The position numbers were made by a program, and so were the translations under genes. From Betaproteobacteria bacterium (GTDB lineage Bacteria > Pseudomonadota > Gammaproteobacteria > Burkholderiales > Rhodocyclaceae), in the NCBI GenBank assembly GCA_016709965.1, contig JADJLT010000006.1, positions 1,054,001 through 1,118,000 of the forward strand: 64,000 nucleotides of DNA, read 5' to 3'. This document shows positions 45,997 through 55,493 of the stretch, piece by piece. Every line of letters starts with the position of its first letter. Positions within the stretch are counted from its first letter, which is position 1. The notes below the pieces were generated by a model. That model saw only the letters and a program-made list of their open reading frames with translations. It did no database searches and was not told the DNA's origin.

Positions 45997-46040
45997 TTGA
46001 AATGGCCGGCAGATAAAATCTGCCGGCCATTTCAATTTTA
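45997..46040 (+). terminator. Strong hairpin terminator after the PEP-CTERM gene
   Basis: Seventeen-base perfect arms (TTGAAATGGCCGGCAGA and its complement) around the loop TAAAA are followed by TTTTAT. It separates the PEP-CTERM gene from the secretion genes. Confidence 0.9.
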
Positions 46041-46162
46041 TGGTCGCCGAAATGGGCGATTGTCAGTCAGGTTGAATGTCGTTGAATGAATAATTGACCG
46101 CTTTTAACACACCTGTAACGCGTTGTTCCTAGCATAATAAGCTTTTGTCACGGTTTTCCACG

Positions 46163-48442
46163 ATGCAGATCCGATTGGATAATTGTTTGAAACAAAGCCG
46201 GATTTTCCTGCTTATGGCAGTGCTGCTGGGCGGATGTGCCAACGTCGACTATCGGGACGGGCTTGATTTCATGGCAGCCGGCAAGCGGGAGCAGGGTGTT
46301 GCCTCGCTTGAAAAGGCCACTCGAGATCGGCCGCGTGACGCCGAGATCAAGGCAGCGATGATTCGCCACAAGGGTGATTCAGTGAATGCCTACCTGGACG
46401 AAGCAGAGCGTCAGCGAGCGGTGGGCCAGCCCGAAGCCGCCGAGGCCGCCTATCGTCGTGCCCTTGCCATCGATGGACGAAATACCCGTGCGATTCAAGG
46501 CATGGAACAATTGGTCATCGACCGCAAAAATGCCGAACAACTGGCTCAGGCCGAGCAGTTATTGAAGAAAGGTGACCTGCTGGGTGCCGAACGTGTTGTT
46601 CGTACCGTGCGCGTGCAGGACTCGCAAAATTCGTGGGCGCGTCGCTTGCAGCAGCAGATCGACGTGCTGCGCGAAAAGGAAATGAATCCGTCGTCCAATC
46701 CGGCCGTCAAGGCGGCGCTGGCCAAGCCGGTGGTGCTGGAGTTCCGCGATGCGTCACTGAAGTCGGTTTTCGAGGTGTTGTCGCGCTCGTCCGGCCTGAA
46801 TTTCGTGTTCGACAAGGATGTCAGGGGTGATACCAAGGTCACGTTCTTTGTTCGCAACAGCCCGCTGGAAGATATTCTGCGGCTGATTCTGACGACCAAT
46901 CAGCTGGAAAAACGCCAGCTCAACGACAACAGTTTTCTGATCTACCCGAACACACCCGCCAAGTCCAAGGAGTATCAGGAACTGGTGGTGCGCAGCTTTT
47001 ATCTGGCCAATGCCGATGTGAAGCAAGCGCAGACCCTGATCAAGACTGTGGCCAAAAGCAGGGATGTTTTTGCCGACGAGAAGCTGAACCTGCTCATCGT
47101 GAAAGATACGCCGGACGCCATGCGCCTGATCGAACGCCTGATCGAGTCGATCGATCTGGCCGAGCCGGAGGTGATGCTGGAGGTCGAGGTGCTGGAGGTA
47201 ACGCGTAGCCGGTTGAATGAGCTGGGTGTGGATTGGCCGGACAGCATTGGTTATGGCGCGTTGCAGCAGTCGTTGTCGACGACGACTGCTACCGCTGCCG
47301 GTATTGTGCAGAGCATCACGCCAGGCGGTACGCTGGCGCCGGGTTACATCAGCTTGAAGGGCGGTGGCAACCTGACCAGTTTCGTCGCCAACCCGGGTCT
47401 GACCTTGAATCTCAAGGGGCAGAACGGCGACACGAACTTGCTGGCCAACCCTCGCATTCGCGTCAAGAACCGAGAGAAGGCAAAGATACATATTGGCGAC
47501 AAGTTACCGGTCTTTACTACGACTTCCACCGCCAATGTTGGTGTGTCCGCTTCGGTCACTTACCTGGATGTCGGACTCAAGCTCGATGTCGAGTCGAATG
47601 TCACGCTGGATGACGAAGTGTCGATGAAGGTCGGCTTGGAAGTCAGCAGTATCGTCAAGGAAATCCCAGGGCCGTCCAATTCGTTGGCCTATCAAATCGG
47701 CACACGTAGCGCGAGCACGGTGCTGCGTTTGAAAAATGGTGAAACCCAGGTGCTTGCCGGACTGATCAGTGATGAAGAGCGCAAGACGACCAACCACATT
47801 CCCGGCCTCGGCGAGATACCCGTGGTTGGCCGCGCTTTTGGTAGCCATCGCGATTCATCGGTGAAGACCGAAATCATCCTGCTCATTACGCCACGTGTGT
47901 TGCGCAATATTCTCCGTCCGGATTTCGGCCAGCCGGCGTTGCCTTCGGGTACCGAGTCGTCGATAGGCGCGGCGCCCATGGTCATCAAGACTCAAGGCCC
48001 GAAATCGCTGGGTGTGGCGCCGCGCGGTGGGGTGGCTAACAACGTCGCCTTCGGGGCGACGGTGCAGCCGATGCCGGTGCCGCCTGATCTGTCCGCTCTT
48101 CGTAACGTCGCGCCGGAAACCGAGCCATTCCAGTTCATCGGGCCGACCGATGCCATCGGTGGCAGCGAGCTCGAACTCGGCCTCGTTGCACCGGGGCAGA
48201 GCGGCACGCTGATGGTCGAAATTGCCTACGATCCGAGCATGCTTGAGGCGAAGCAGCCGGTCGCCAGCTCGCCGGGTCGCCTGATGATGCGTGTTGACCA
48301 GGGGCGTGGCAACCTGCGCTTCCAGGTGTTGTCGGGCGCCAGGGGCGATACCCGTATTGACATCATTGGTGCCTCGCTGGAAGGCGGTGAACCTTATCCG
48401 GGTGCGATCGGTTCGCACACAGTCAAACTCAATTCGCCATGA
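46163..48442 (+). CDS. gspD: Secretin lipoprotein of a type II secretion-like system, with cohesin-like C-terminus
   Basis: This 759-residue outer-membrane channel has a lipobox (LLGGC near 25), TPR-like helices (about 50-150), a secretin N-domain with FRDASLKSVFEVLSRSSGLNF, and N1-type repeats up to about 340. The secretin core follows to about 590, with the signature VLAGLISDEERKTTNHIPG and IPVVGRAFGS. The last about 130 residues (from SELELGLVAPGQSGTLMVEI) look like a cohesin domain. The short N-terminal TPR form is typical of secretins linked to MSHA/PilQ-like systems rather than classical GspD. The ATG at 46163 is chosen; a TTG lies six codons upstream. Confidence 0.88.
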   Translation: MQIRLDNCLKQSRIFLLMAVLLGGCANVDYRDGLDFMAAGKREQGVASLEKATRDRPRDAEIKAAMIRHKGDSVNAYLDEAERQRAVGQPEAAEAAYRRALAIDGRNTRAIQGMEQLVIDRKNAEQLAQAEQLLKKGDLLGAERVVRTVRVQDSQNSWARRLQQQIDVLREKEMNPSSNPAVKAALAKPVVLEFRDASLKSVFEVLSRSSGLNFVFDKDVRGDTKVTFFVRNSPLEDILRLILTTNQLEKRQLNDNSFLIYPNTPAKSKEYQELVVRSFYLANADVKQAQTLIKTVAKSRDVFADEKLNLLIVKDTPDAMRLIERLIESIDLAEPEVMLEVEVLEVTRSRLNELGVDWPDSIGYGALQQSLSTTTATAAGIVQSITPGGTLAPGYISLKGGGNLTSFVANPGLTLNLKGQNGDTNLLANPRIRVKNREKAKIHIGDKLPVFTTTSTANVGVSASVTYLDVGLKLDVESNVTLDDEVSMKVGLEVSSIVKEIPGPSNSLAYQIGTRSASTVLRLKNGETQVLAGLISDEERKTTNHIPGLGEIPVVGRAFGSHRDSSVKTEIILLITPRVLRNILRPDFGQPALPSGTESSIGAAPMVIKTQGPKSLGVAPRGGVANNVAFGATVQPMPVPPDLSALRNVAPETEPFQFIGPTDAIGGSELELGLVAPGQSGTLMVEIAYDPSMLEAKQPVASSPGRLMMRVDQGRGNLRFQVLSGARGDTRIDIIGASLEGGEPYPGAIGSHTVKLNSP

Positions 48443-48918
48443 GAGTCAGGCCCGGCCGGGGTTTTACCCTGATCGAACTGGTCATTACCGTCGCCATTGT
48501 CGGCATTCTGGCCATGACGGCGATGCCGATGATCGAGATGACGGCCAGGCGGCAGAAGGAAACCGAGTTGCGAACGGCGTTGCGCGAGATTCGTACCGCT
48601 ATCGATGCCTATCGACGCGCTGTCGAGGACGGCAAGCTGGAGAAGAAAGTCGATGAGAGCGGCTATCCGCATCGACTGGAGGATTTGGCCAACGGCGTCG
48701 ACAACATGCAGGATCCGAACAAAAGCAAGCTTTACTTCCTGCGCCGGCTGCCGCGCGATCCGTTTGCCGGCGATCCCGCGCTGCCGGCAGCTCAGACCTG
48801 GGGCAAGCGCAGCTATGCCAGCCCGCCGGATGAACCGCTTGAGGGCGTCGATGTTTTTGACGTCTATTCGCTGGCAAAGGGAAATGGCCTGAATGGCATT
48901 CCCTACCGGGAGTGGTGA
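48439..48918 (+). CDS. Type II secretion pseudopilin (GspG-like)
   Basis: This 159-residue protein has the prepilin cleavage motif RGFTLIELVITVAIVGIL at residues 6-23 and Glu at position +5. The rest resembles pseudopilin globular domains, ending with SLAKGNGLNGIPYREW. The start overlaps the secretin stop by 4 bases. Confidence 0.85.
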   Translation: MRVRPGRGFTLIELVITVAIVGILAMTAMPMIEMTARRQKETELRTALREIRTAIDAYRRAVEDGKLEKKVDESGYPHRLEDLANGVDNMQDPNKSKLYFLRRLPRDPFAGDPALPAAQTWGKRSYASPPDEPLEGVDVFDVYSLAKGNGLNGIPYREW

Positions 48919-48921
48919 ACG

Positions 48922-49302
48922 ATGATCGCCCGTAAAAAAGGCTTTACGCTGATCGAACTGCTGGTTGTCATGTCGGTGATTGCAACTTTGTTGACCATTG
49001 CCGTGCCGCGTTACTTTCAGCATCTGGACCGGGCACGCGAGGCCTCGCTGCGTGAGTCGCTGGCGGTCATGCGCGATGCGCTCGACAAGTATCGGGCCGA
49101 TACCGGGCGCTATCCGGAAACGCTGGAAGAGCTGGTGACCAAACGCTATCTGCGCAAGGTGCCACCGGACCCGATCACCGAAAGTACCGAAACCTGGGTT
49201 GTCGTGCCGCCGCCGGACGAACCGGGCCAGCGCAAGGTCTGGGATATTCACAGTGGGGCCGAAGGGCAGGGACAGAACGGCACCGATTATTCGACATGGT
49301 GA
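48922..49302 (+). CDS. Type II secretion pseudopilin (GspG-like), short
   Basis: This 126-residue prepilin-like protein has KGFTLIELLVVMSVIATL at residues 6-23, ends WDIHSGAEGQGQNGTDYSTW and follows the previous gene after 3 bases. The C-terminal NGTDYSTW resembles the calcium-binding loop region of GspG. Confidence 0.85.
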   Translation: MIARKKGFTLIELLVVMSVIATLLTIAVPRYFQHLDRAREASLRESLAVMRDALDKYRADTGRYPETLEELVTKRYLRKVPPDPITESTETWVVVPPPDEPGQRKVWDIHSGAEGQGQNGTDYSTW

Positions 49303-49352
49303 AGTTCTGCCATTCAGCGGGCGGGCCTGCCTGCCACGGTCAACGACAAAAT

Positions 49353-49916
49353 TTGACCAAAAATGAAATTTTTCGCGAGGCGGGATTTACCTACATCGGC
49401 CTGCTGTTTGCCATCGCCATGGCCGGCATTGCCCTGGCCGGTATCGGCGTTCTCTGGCAGATGGAAAGTCGGCGCGAGAAGGAAAAGGAGCTGCTCTTCG
49501 TCGGCGAGGAATATCGCCGAGCCATCAGCAGCTACTACACCCGATCACCCGGCGGCACCGGACAGTATCCGCAAAAGCTGGAAGACCTGCTGCTTGACAC
49601 CCGTTTTCCGAATCCGGTGCGCCATCTTCGCCGCCTGTATCGCGAGCCGATGATGTCGGACGGCCAGTGGGAACTGATTCGCCAGCAAGGCCGTATCATC
49701 GGTGTCGCCAGTCGTTCGCAGGATCTGCCGATCAAGATAGCCGGCTTCAGCCCCGAGCAGGATGATTTCGAAGGTGCGGTGAGTTACACGGAGTGGCGTT
49801 TCGTCAGCAATGGCAATGCCAACCATGCCGGCCCCGGTGGTGTCGCCCCGGGGGGCGCAGTGCCAGGTGTCATGCCGGCCAAGCCCGTAACTGCATTAGT
49901 CCCAAAGGCCAATTGA
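49353..49916 (+). CDS. Atypical pseudopilin lacking Glu at +5 (GspK-like position)
   Basis: The processed helix reads FTYIGLLFAIAMAGIALAG: the usual Glu at position +5 is Gly, as in the tip pseudopilin GspK of classical systems. From the TTG at 49353 the leader is MTKNEIFREAG and the protein 187 residues; the longer frame from 49296 gives 206 residues without a better ribosome site. A Gly/Pro-rich tail (about 165-187) follows. Its role as minor or tip subunit is inference. Confidence 0.75.
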   Translation: MTKNEIFREAGFTYIGLLFAIAMAGIALAGIGVLWQMESRREKEKELLFVGEEYRRAISSYYTRSPGGTGQYPQKLEDLLLDTRFPNPVRHLRRLYREPMMSDGQWELIRQQGRIIGVASRSQDLPIKIAGFSPEQDDFEGAVSYTEWRFVSNGNANHAGPGGVAPGGAVPGVMPAKPVTALVPKAN

Positions 49917-50038
49917 TCTGTTAGTCAGAAGCGCCGATGCTGGGGGCAGATGGTGAAGAACGTGATTTTTATTCAAATGGAATGTGGTCTGAAGCCCCGT
50001 TTGACCGGGTTTTGTCGTATATTGTTGAGTAATCTATT

Positions 50039-51265
50039 TTGAATATCGGGTTTTCATCGGTGTCTTCTTTCAACCGTCAATTATTTGGCTGCCTGCTGCT
50101 GGCCTGCCTGGCTCCCACTGTTCAAGCAGACGCAGACGATACATTCAATATCTACCTGGCTGAGGGCATTCAGCAGGACAGCAATTTGTTTCGTCAGTCT
50201 GCCAATGAACAAAGTGACTCCATTCAGAGTACTTCGGCCACATTGGCGTTTAGCAAACCACTGGCCCAGCAGCGCTTTTCGCTGGATGCGACGCTGATCG
50301 ATTATCGCTATTCGAAAAACGATTACCTTGATTATCGGGCGACGAATTACAACGGTGCTTGGAACTGGGCGCTGACTCATCGTCTGACCGGTGTGCTTTC
50401 GCTCAGCCAGACCGAGGCCCAGACCAGCTTTGTCGATTACTCGCAGGGCACGCCGCTGACGCATCCGATTGTGCGCCGAACCAACGTCAATCATTTTGGT
50501 GCCGAATGGCAGGTCATGGGCGGCTGGCGGCTGCTCGGTGGTGTGACCAACAATCAGCAAGCCAACAGCAGCACCTTTACGGCGCAGAACAGTTATGAAC
50601 TGAATACTTGGGAAGCTGGCGCGAAATACATCTGGCCGGCCGGCAACTATCTGCAACTGCTGCGCCGGGAGGGTAACGGCACCTACAAGGATAGAGTTTA
50701 TGTCGGTCTGGATGTCGTACCTGCACCGTTCAACTCGCAGTTTGACACCGGTTTTTCGCAGACAGAAACGGAGGCTCGTCTCTACGTGCCACTCACTGGA
50801 AAATCAACCATTGATGGCAAGCTGGCGCACCAGTCGCGGCAGCATGACCATTTCAGCCAGCGTGATTATTCGGTCAATATCGGTCGTGTCGATTACACAT
50901 GGCTGCCGACCGGCAATCTGTCGGTGGTGAGTGGCCTGCGCCGCGAGGTGGCCGCCTACCAGACCATTATCAGCAGCTATTACCTGACCGATGGTTTCAA
51001 GGTTCAGCCGTCCTGGCAGATCAGCCCCAAGGTGATCATGCGCTTGAGCTACGATTGGCAACGTCGCAAATATGAAGGCGCACTAATCACCGGCCAGCCG
51101 GAGTGGCGCGACAAGCTGCAATCGGCCCGTGTTGGTGTCGACTGGGCGCCGGTGCGCTGGGCGACGCTGTCCACCGCCTATCAGCGTGATACCCGTCACT
51201 CAACCCGCGACAACTTCGATTTCAACGCCAATATCTTCAGCGTGACGGCTCGTCTGAATTTTTGA
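50039..51265 (+). CDS. epsL: EpsL-type outer-membrane beta-barrel of the exopolysaccharide system
   Basis: This 408-residue barrel has a signal peptide (ends VQADA). About 16-18 amphipathic strands follow, such as LSLSQTEAQTSFVDYSQG and VGVDWAPVRWATLSTAYQRD, and the chain ends with FSVTARLNF, a typical terminal strand. It resembles the EpsL protein linked with XrtB loci. It lies between pseudopilin genes and gspG, unlike its usual place in an eps operon. Confidence 0.8.
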   Translation: MNIGFSSVSSFNRQLFGCLLLACLAPTVQADADDTFNIYLAEGIQQDSNLFRQSANEQSDSIQSTSATLAFSKPLAQQRFSLDATLIDYRYSKNDYLDYRATNYNGAWNWALTHRLTGVLSLSQTEAQTSFVDYSQGTPLTHPIVRRTNVNHFGAEWQVMGGWRLLGGVTNNQQANSSTFTAQNSYELNTWEAGAKYIWPAGNYLQLLRREGNGTYKDRVYVGLDVVPAPFNSQFDTGFSQTETEARLYVPLTGKSTIDGKLAHQSRQHDHFSQRDYSVNIGRVDYTWLPTGNLSVVSGLRREVAAYQTIISSYYLTDGFKVQPSWQISPKVIMRLSYDWQRRKYEGALITGQPEWRDKLQSARVGVDWAPVRWATLSTAYQRDTRHSTRDNFDFNANIFSVTARLNF

Positions 51266-51323
51266 TTTTTGGCTGTTTTTTCCGGTTGACCGCAGCACTC
51301 GGCTGTTGCCCCGGATTTTGGCT

Positions 51324-51938
51324 TCAGCGCCCGCCCATGCGTTGATAGTGGGCGACCACCAATGGCACATAACGCCGGGTTTCGGCATAGGGTGGCAGGT
51401 GACGGCCGTAGCGGATCACCGCGTTTTCACCGGCGTTGTAGGCGGCCAGCGCCAGTTCCACATTGTTGTCGAACATGGCCAGCAGGTCGCGCAGATAGCG
51501 GGCTCCGGCCCGGATGTTTTCGCCAGGGTCGAGCAGATTGACCGTGCCGTAGCGGCGGGCCGTACTCGGCAGCAACTGCATCAGGCCGGTGGCACCCTTG
51601 GGTGAAACGGCGCCCTGGTTATAGCCCGATTCGACACTGATCACCGCATGCAGCAGCTTGGCGTCAACGCCGGTGTCACTGCTGGCGCGCATGACCGAAT
51701 CGTGAAACGGCCGCTGGCCATAAGGCAGGGCAAAGACCCCGCGCGGTGCGCGCAATGCCTTGCGCGCGGGTTCAAAGCGGTCGGCCAGCACCAGCCGGTA
51801 GCGCTTGTCATCGGGAACGTTGCTGAGATGCTCGACGCCATCTTCATCGACAAAGCCGAAAATACCGCTCGCCGCCTGCGCGGGTAGCGGCGCGAGGACA
51901 GTCACGGCGAGACAGAAGAGAGCGGGGCGGAGGTGCAT
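51324..51938 (-). CDS. Lytic murein transglycosylase (SLT domain)
   Basis: This 204-residue exported enzyme cuts peptidoglycan. It has a signal peptide (ends AQAA), then the SLT core: catalytic Glu in VISVESGYNQGAVSPKGATG (about 103), MQLLPSTARRYG and ALAAYNAGENAV (about 163). It lies on the minus strand between the two halves of the secretion cluster, where local wall opening would help assembly. Confidence 0.9.
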   Translation of the reverse strand: MHLRPALFCLAVTVLAPLPAQAASGIFGFVDEDGVEHLSNVPDDKRYRLVLADRFEPARKALRAPRGVFALPYGQRPFHDSVMRASSDTGVDAKLLHAVISVESGYNQGAVSPKGATGLMQLLPSTARRYGTVNLLDPGENIRAGARYLRDLLAMFDNNVELALAAYNAGENAVIRYGRHLPPYAETRRYVPLVVAHYQRMGGR

Positions 51939-52108
51939 GGTCAGTGAATATTATTACGAACCACCCAGTTTAGACAGCGCGTGTTACAAGGGATTGACCG
52001 TCCGCTCGCTGCCTTGGGTGAGTATGGCCGAGGGTGCCTCGGTCATGCTGATGTAACGCGGCTTGCATAGTATTATCATCAATACCGTTCATCTCTTTTG
52101 GCGATCCC

Positions 52109-52576
52109 GTGCTGCGCAATATTATTTCCCGAATTTTCGACCGCTTTTTTGGTTCCGGTGCCGTTTCCCGTCTGCGCCAACGCGGTTTCACCCTGCTTGA
52201 ACTGCTCGTCGTCATGGTCATTATCGGCTTGCTCGCCGGTTATGTCGGACCGAAGTATTTCGCGCAGATCGGCAAGTCGGAAATCAAGGCAACCAAGGCC
52301 CAGATTGATGCCCTGGAAAAGGCGCTGGACCAGTATCGTCTCGATGTCGGCCATTACCCCAATACCGAGCAGGGACTGGCCTCCCTGATGAAGCGTCCGG
52401 CCGGCGAAAACCGCTGGCAGGGGCCGTACCTGAGAAAGGATGTTCCGCTTGATCCATGGGGAACTGCCTATCAGTATGCCCAGCCTGGTGAGCACGGCGA
52501 TTTCGATCTCTTCTCTTTCGGCAAGGATGGCAAGGCCGGTGGCGAGGGTGAAGACGCCGACATCACCAACTGGTGA
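52109..52576 (+). CDS. gspG: Major pseudopilin GspG
   Basis: This 155-residue protein has RGFTLLELLVVMVIIGLL at residues 25-42 after an unusually long basic leader of 25 residues. The body matches GspG (QIDALEKALDQYRLDVGHYP, TEQGLASLM, DPWGTAYQY) with the C-terminal GEDADITNW. The start is GTG. It begins the second half of the secretion operon. Confidence 0.92.
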   Translation: MLRNIISRIFDRFFGSGAVSRLRQRGFTLLELLVVMVIIGLLAGYVGPKYFAQIGKSEIKATKAQIDALEKALDQYRLDVGHYPNTEQGLASLMKRPAGENRWQGPYLRKDVPLDPWGTAYQYAQPGEHGDFDLFSFGKDGKAGGEGEDADITNW

Positions 52577-52590
52577 GCCGCAGGTAAATC

Positions 52591-53775
52591 ATGGATTACG
52601 ACGTGATGGCCGTCTTTCCCGGTCGGGGCGTTTCCCGGCTGACGGTGGCGGCCGAGTCTCCTGAACTGGTTGCAACGGCACCCGCCTTGCAGGGCGGTGT
52701 CGTCGTTTCCATGCGCCCGCTCGGCCAACGTAAATCATCCGGGCGGGGCGGCAAGTTTCCGCTGCCCCTGTTTACCCGACAGATGCTGGCCCTGCTGAAA
52801 GCCGGCCTGACCGTGGTTGAAGGCCTGGAAACCCTGGCCGAGCAGGATCAGGGTTCGGCGACTGCCGATATCCTGAGCAGCCTGCTGGCGCACCTGCGTG
52901 AAGGCCAGTCGCTGTCCACCGCGCTGCAACACCATCCCGAGGCATTTCCCGATTTGTATGTGGCGACGGTCAGGGCCAGTGAACGCACCGGCGACATGCC
53001 GGAAGCGCTTCAGCGCTACATCGTCTTTCACGAAAAGGTCGCCGATCTGAAAAAGAAGATTGTCAGCGCCGCCATCTACCCGGTCCTGCTGATGTCGGTC
53101 GGTGCCATCGTCACCCTCTTTTTGCTCGGTTACGTCGTGCCGCGCTTTGCCCTGGTCTTTGCCGACAGTGGCCGCGATCCGGAAGGACTCTCCAGCCTTC
53201 TGTTTGCCTGGGGGGACTTCATCAATCATCACGCCGGCGCGCTGGCGGTGGGTAGCTTGCTGGTCGTTGCCGGGCTGGTCGGACTGTTTTCCCTGCCTGC
53301 CGTGCGGGGTGCCGTGGCGCGTGCTGCCTGGCGCGTGCCGGCACTGGGCGAACGCATCCGGCTGGTCTTTCTTGCCCGTTTTTATCGCACCACCGGCATG
53401 CTGTTGCGCGCCGGCATTCCGCTCAAAACAACCCTGGGCATGGTCGCCGACATTCTCCCTTCGGCGTTGCGCAGCGGGTTGCTGCGGGCCATTGCCGATA
53501 TCGAGCAGGGTCAGCCGTTTTCCCGAGCCGCCGAAAGCGGAGGTCTGACCACGCCGGTGGCCATGCGCATGATCGCCGTCGGCGAGCGCAGTGGTCAGCT
53601 CGGCGACATGATGGAAGCGGTCGCCACCTTTTATGACGAAGAAATCAACCGCCTGGTCGATACCTTCACCCGCTTGTTCGAACCCTTGCTGATGACCGTC
53701 ATCGGTGGCGTCATCGGCGGCATCGTGCTGCTCCTGTACATGCCAATCTTCGAACTGGCTGGAAATTTCCAGTAG
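52591..53775 (+). CDS. gspF: Inner-membrane platform protein GspF
   Basis: This 394-residue platform protein has two T2SSF domains with repeated cytoplasmic parts (FTRQMLALLKAGLTVVEGL at about 60 and FYRTTGMLLRAGIPLKTTL at about 267) and three membrane helices (about 168, 220 and 370). It lies 14 bases after gspG and 2 bases before gspE. Confidence 0.92.
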   Translation: MDYDVMAVFPGRGVSRLTVAAESPELVATAPALQGGVVVSMRPLGQRKSSGRGGKFPLPLFTRQMLALLKAGLTVVEGLETLAEQDQGSATADILSSLLAHLREGQSLSTALQHHPEAFPDLYVATVRASERTGDMPEALQRYIVFHEKVADLKKKIVSAAIYPVLLMSVGAIVTLFLLGYVVPRFALVFADSGRDPEGLSSLLFAWGDFINHHAGALAVGSLLVVAGLVGLFSLPAVRGAVARAAWRVPALGERIRLVFLARFYRTTGMLLRAGIPLKTTLGMVADILPSALRSGLLRAIADIEQGQPFSRAAESGGLTTPVAMRMIAVGERSGQLGDMMEAVATFYDEEINRLVDTFTRLFEPLLMTVIGGVIGGIVLLLYMPIFELAGNFQ

Positions 53776-53777
53776 GA

Positions 53778-55493
53778 ATGGCGATGAACTCACCCATGGA
53801 CGAGCGCTTGCTGACCAACGACCTGGAACGTGATGCCTTGCTGATTCAGGCTCGCCAGCTGGCTGGCGCTGGCGGTGGATTGCCCGCGGTGATGGCCGCC
53901 TTGCAGGCTGATTTCGGCCAGGACGAAGAAGCTGCGGGCGAACTGACGGCAGCTGTTTTCGGCCTGCAGTCGATCACGCTGGCCGAGCTTTCCGAGCATT
54001 CATTGGCCTTGTCGCTGGCGCCGTTTGCCGAATTCATTCGCCGTCAGGCATTGGTGCTGGAAACCGGCGATGCTTACCTGATCGCCACGCCCAATCCTTT
54101 CGATACCGCCGTCCGTGACTGGCTGGAAGGCCTGGTACCGCTTGGCAAGCTGCTGCACTGGCGTCTGGCGCCGCCTTCGGTGCTGACCGCCTTTCTGGCG
54201 CGCGAAGAATCGCGGGTGCGGGCGCTCGACGGCAGCCTGAGCGGCGAGGGCGGGCAGATTGTCATCGGCTCGGTGGCCGAAGATCTGTCGCTGCAACGCA
54301 TTTCCGAAGATGGCAGCGCGGTGGTTCGCCTGCTCCGCTCGACGCTGCACGACGGCCTGAAGGCTGGCGCCAGTGACATCCACATCGAAGCCAACAACCG
54401 TGGCCTGGCCATCAAGTACCGCATCGACGGGGTGCTCAATTATGCCGGTGCTATTGATGGCAGCGAGACGGCCGAGCAGATGATTTCGCGGGTCAAGGTG
54501 CTCTCCGAGCTCGATATCTCGGAGCGCCGCGTGCCGCAAGATGGTCGTTTCAAGGTGAGCTGGCAGGGCCGCGAGATTGATATTCGTGTCTCCATCATGC
54601 CCAGCATCTGGGGCGAGGATGCCGTGCTGCGCGTCCTCGACAAGCAGGCGTTGACCGATCATCTGCAGGGCCTGCGGCTCGACGCCATGGGTTTTGACGC
54701 CGACATCATGGCGCGCATTCGCCGGCTGTCCAGCGAGCCTTACGGCATGGTGCTGGTCACCGGCCCGACCGGCAGCGGCAAGACGACCACGCTGTACGCC
54801 GCGCTGAGTGAGATCAATCGCGGCGAAGACAAGATCATCACCATCGAAGACCCGGTCGAATACCAGCTTTCCGGGGTGCTGCAGATCCCGGTCAACGAGA
54901 AAAAAGGCCTGACCTTCGCCCGCGGCCTACGCTCGATCCTGCGGCATGATCCGGACAAGATCATGGTCGGCGAAATCCGTGATGCCGAAACCGCGCAGAT
55001 CGCCGTCCAGGCCGCGCTGACCGGCCACCTGGTGTTCACCACGGTGCACGCCAACAATGTGTTCGACGTGATCGGCCGCTTCCTGCACATGGAAGTCGAT
55101 CCCTACAACCTCGTGTCGGCGCTCAACGGCGTGGTCGCCCAGCGCCTGATCCGCACGCTGTGCCCAGCCTGCATGCAGCCGAATGTCCCGACCGTCGAAG
55201 ACTTGAATCACGCCGACATCGATCCCGCTGCCAGCGCCGACTGGAAGTTCCAGCGCTCGGTAGGCTGCGGCGCCTGTCGTGGCACCGGCTATCGTGGTCG
55301 CAAAGCCATCGCCGAACTGCTCGTGCTCAACGATGAAATCCGCGAACTGATCATCAGCCGCGCCCCGATCCGTCAGCTCAAGGAAGCCGCCCGTCGTAGC
55401 GGCACCCGTTCATTGCGCGAAAGCGCCCTCGACCTCGTCCGCGACGGGATCACCAGTCTGGAAGAAGCCAATCGTGTCACTTTCGTGGCTTGA
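53778..55493 (+). CDS. gspE: Secretion/pilus assembly ATPase GspE
   Basis: This 571-residue hexameric ATPase has an N-terminal GspE_N-like domain and an N2 PAS-like domain (ASDIHIEANNRGLAIKYRID). Walker A GPTGSGKTTTLYAAL is at about 330, the Asp box IEDPVEYQL at about 355 and Walker B IMVGEIRDAETAQIA at about 395. A zinc site CPAC...CGAC lies at about 455-497. It overlaps the next gene by 20 bases. Confidence 0.93.
   Translation: MAMNSPMDERLLTNDLERDALLIQARQLAGAGGGLPAVMAALQADFGQDEEAAGELTAAVFGLQSITLAELSEHSLALSLAPFAEFIRRQALVLETGDAYLIATPNPFDTAVRDWLEGLVPLGKLLHWRLAPPSVLTAFLAREESRVRALDGSLSGEGGQIVIGSVAEDLSLQRISEDGSAVVRLLRSTLHDGLKAGASDIHIEANNRGLAIKYRIDGVLNYAGAIDGSETAEQMISRVKVLSELDISERRVPQDGRFKVSWQGREIDIRVSIMPSIWGEDAVLRVLDKQALTDHLQGLRLDAMGFDADIMARIRRLSSEPYGMVLVTGPTGSGKTTTLYAALSEINRGEDKIITIEDPVEYQLSGVLQIPVNEKKGLTFARGLRSILRHDPDKIMVGEIRDAETAQIAVQAALTGHLVFTTVHANNVFDVIGRFLHMEVDPYNLVSALNGVVAQRLIRTLCPACMQPNVPTVEDLNHADIDPAASADWKFQRSVGCGACRGTGYRGRKAIAELLVLNDEIRELIISRAPIRQLKEAARRSGTRSLRESALDLVRDGITSLEEANRVTFVA

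Noticed and set aside
52735..53793. Minus-strand frame of 352 codons
   Set aside because: Antisense to gspF; low-complexity His/Gln-rich translation typical of shadow frames in GC-rich DNA.
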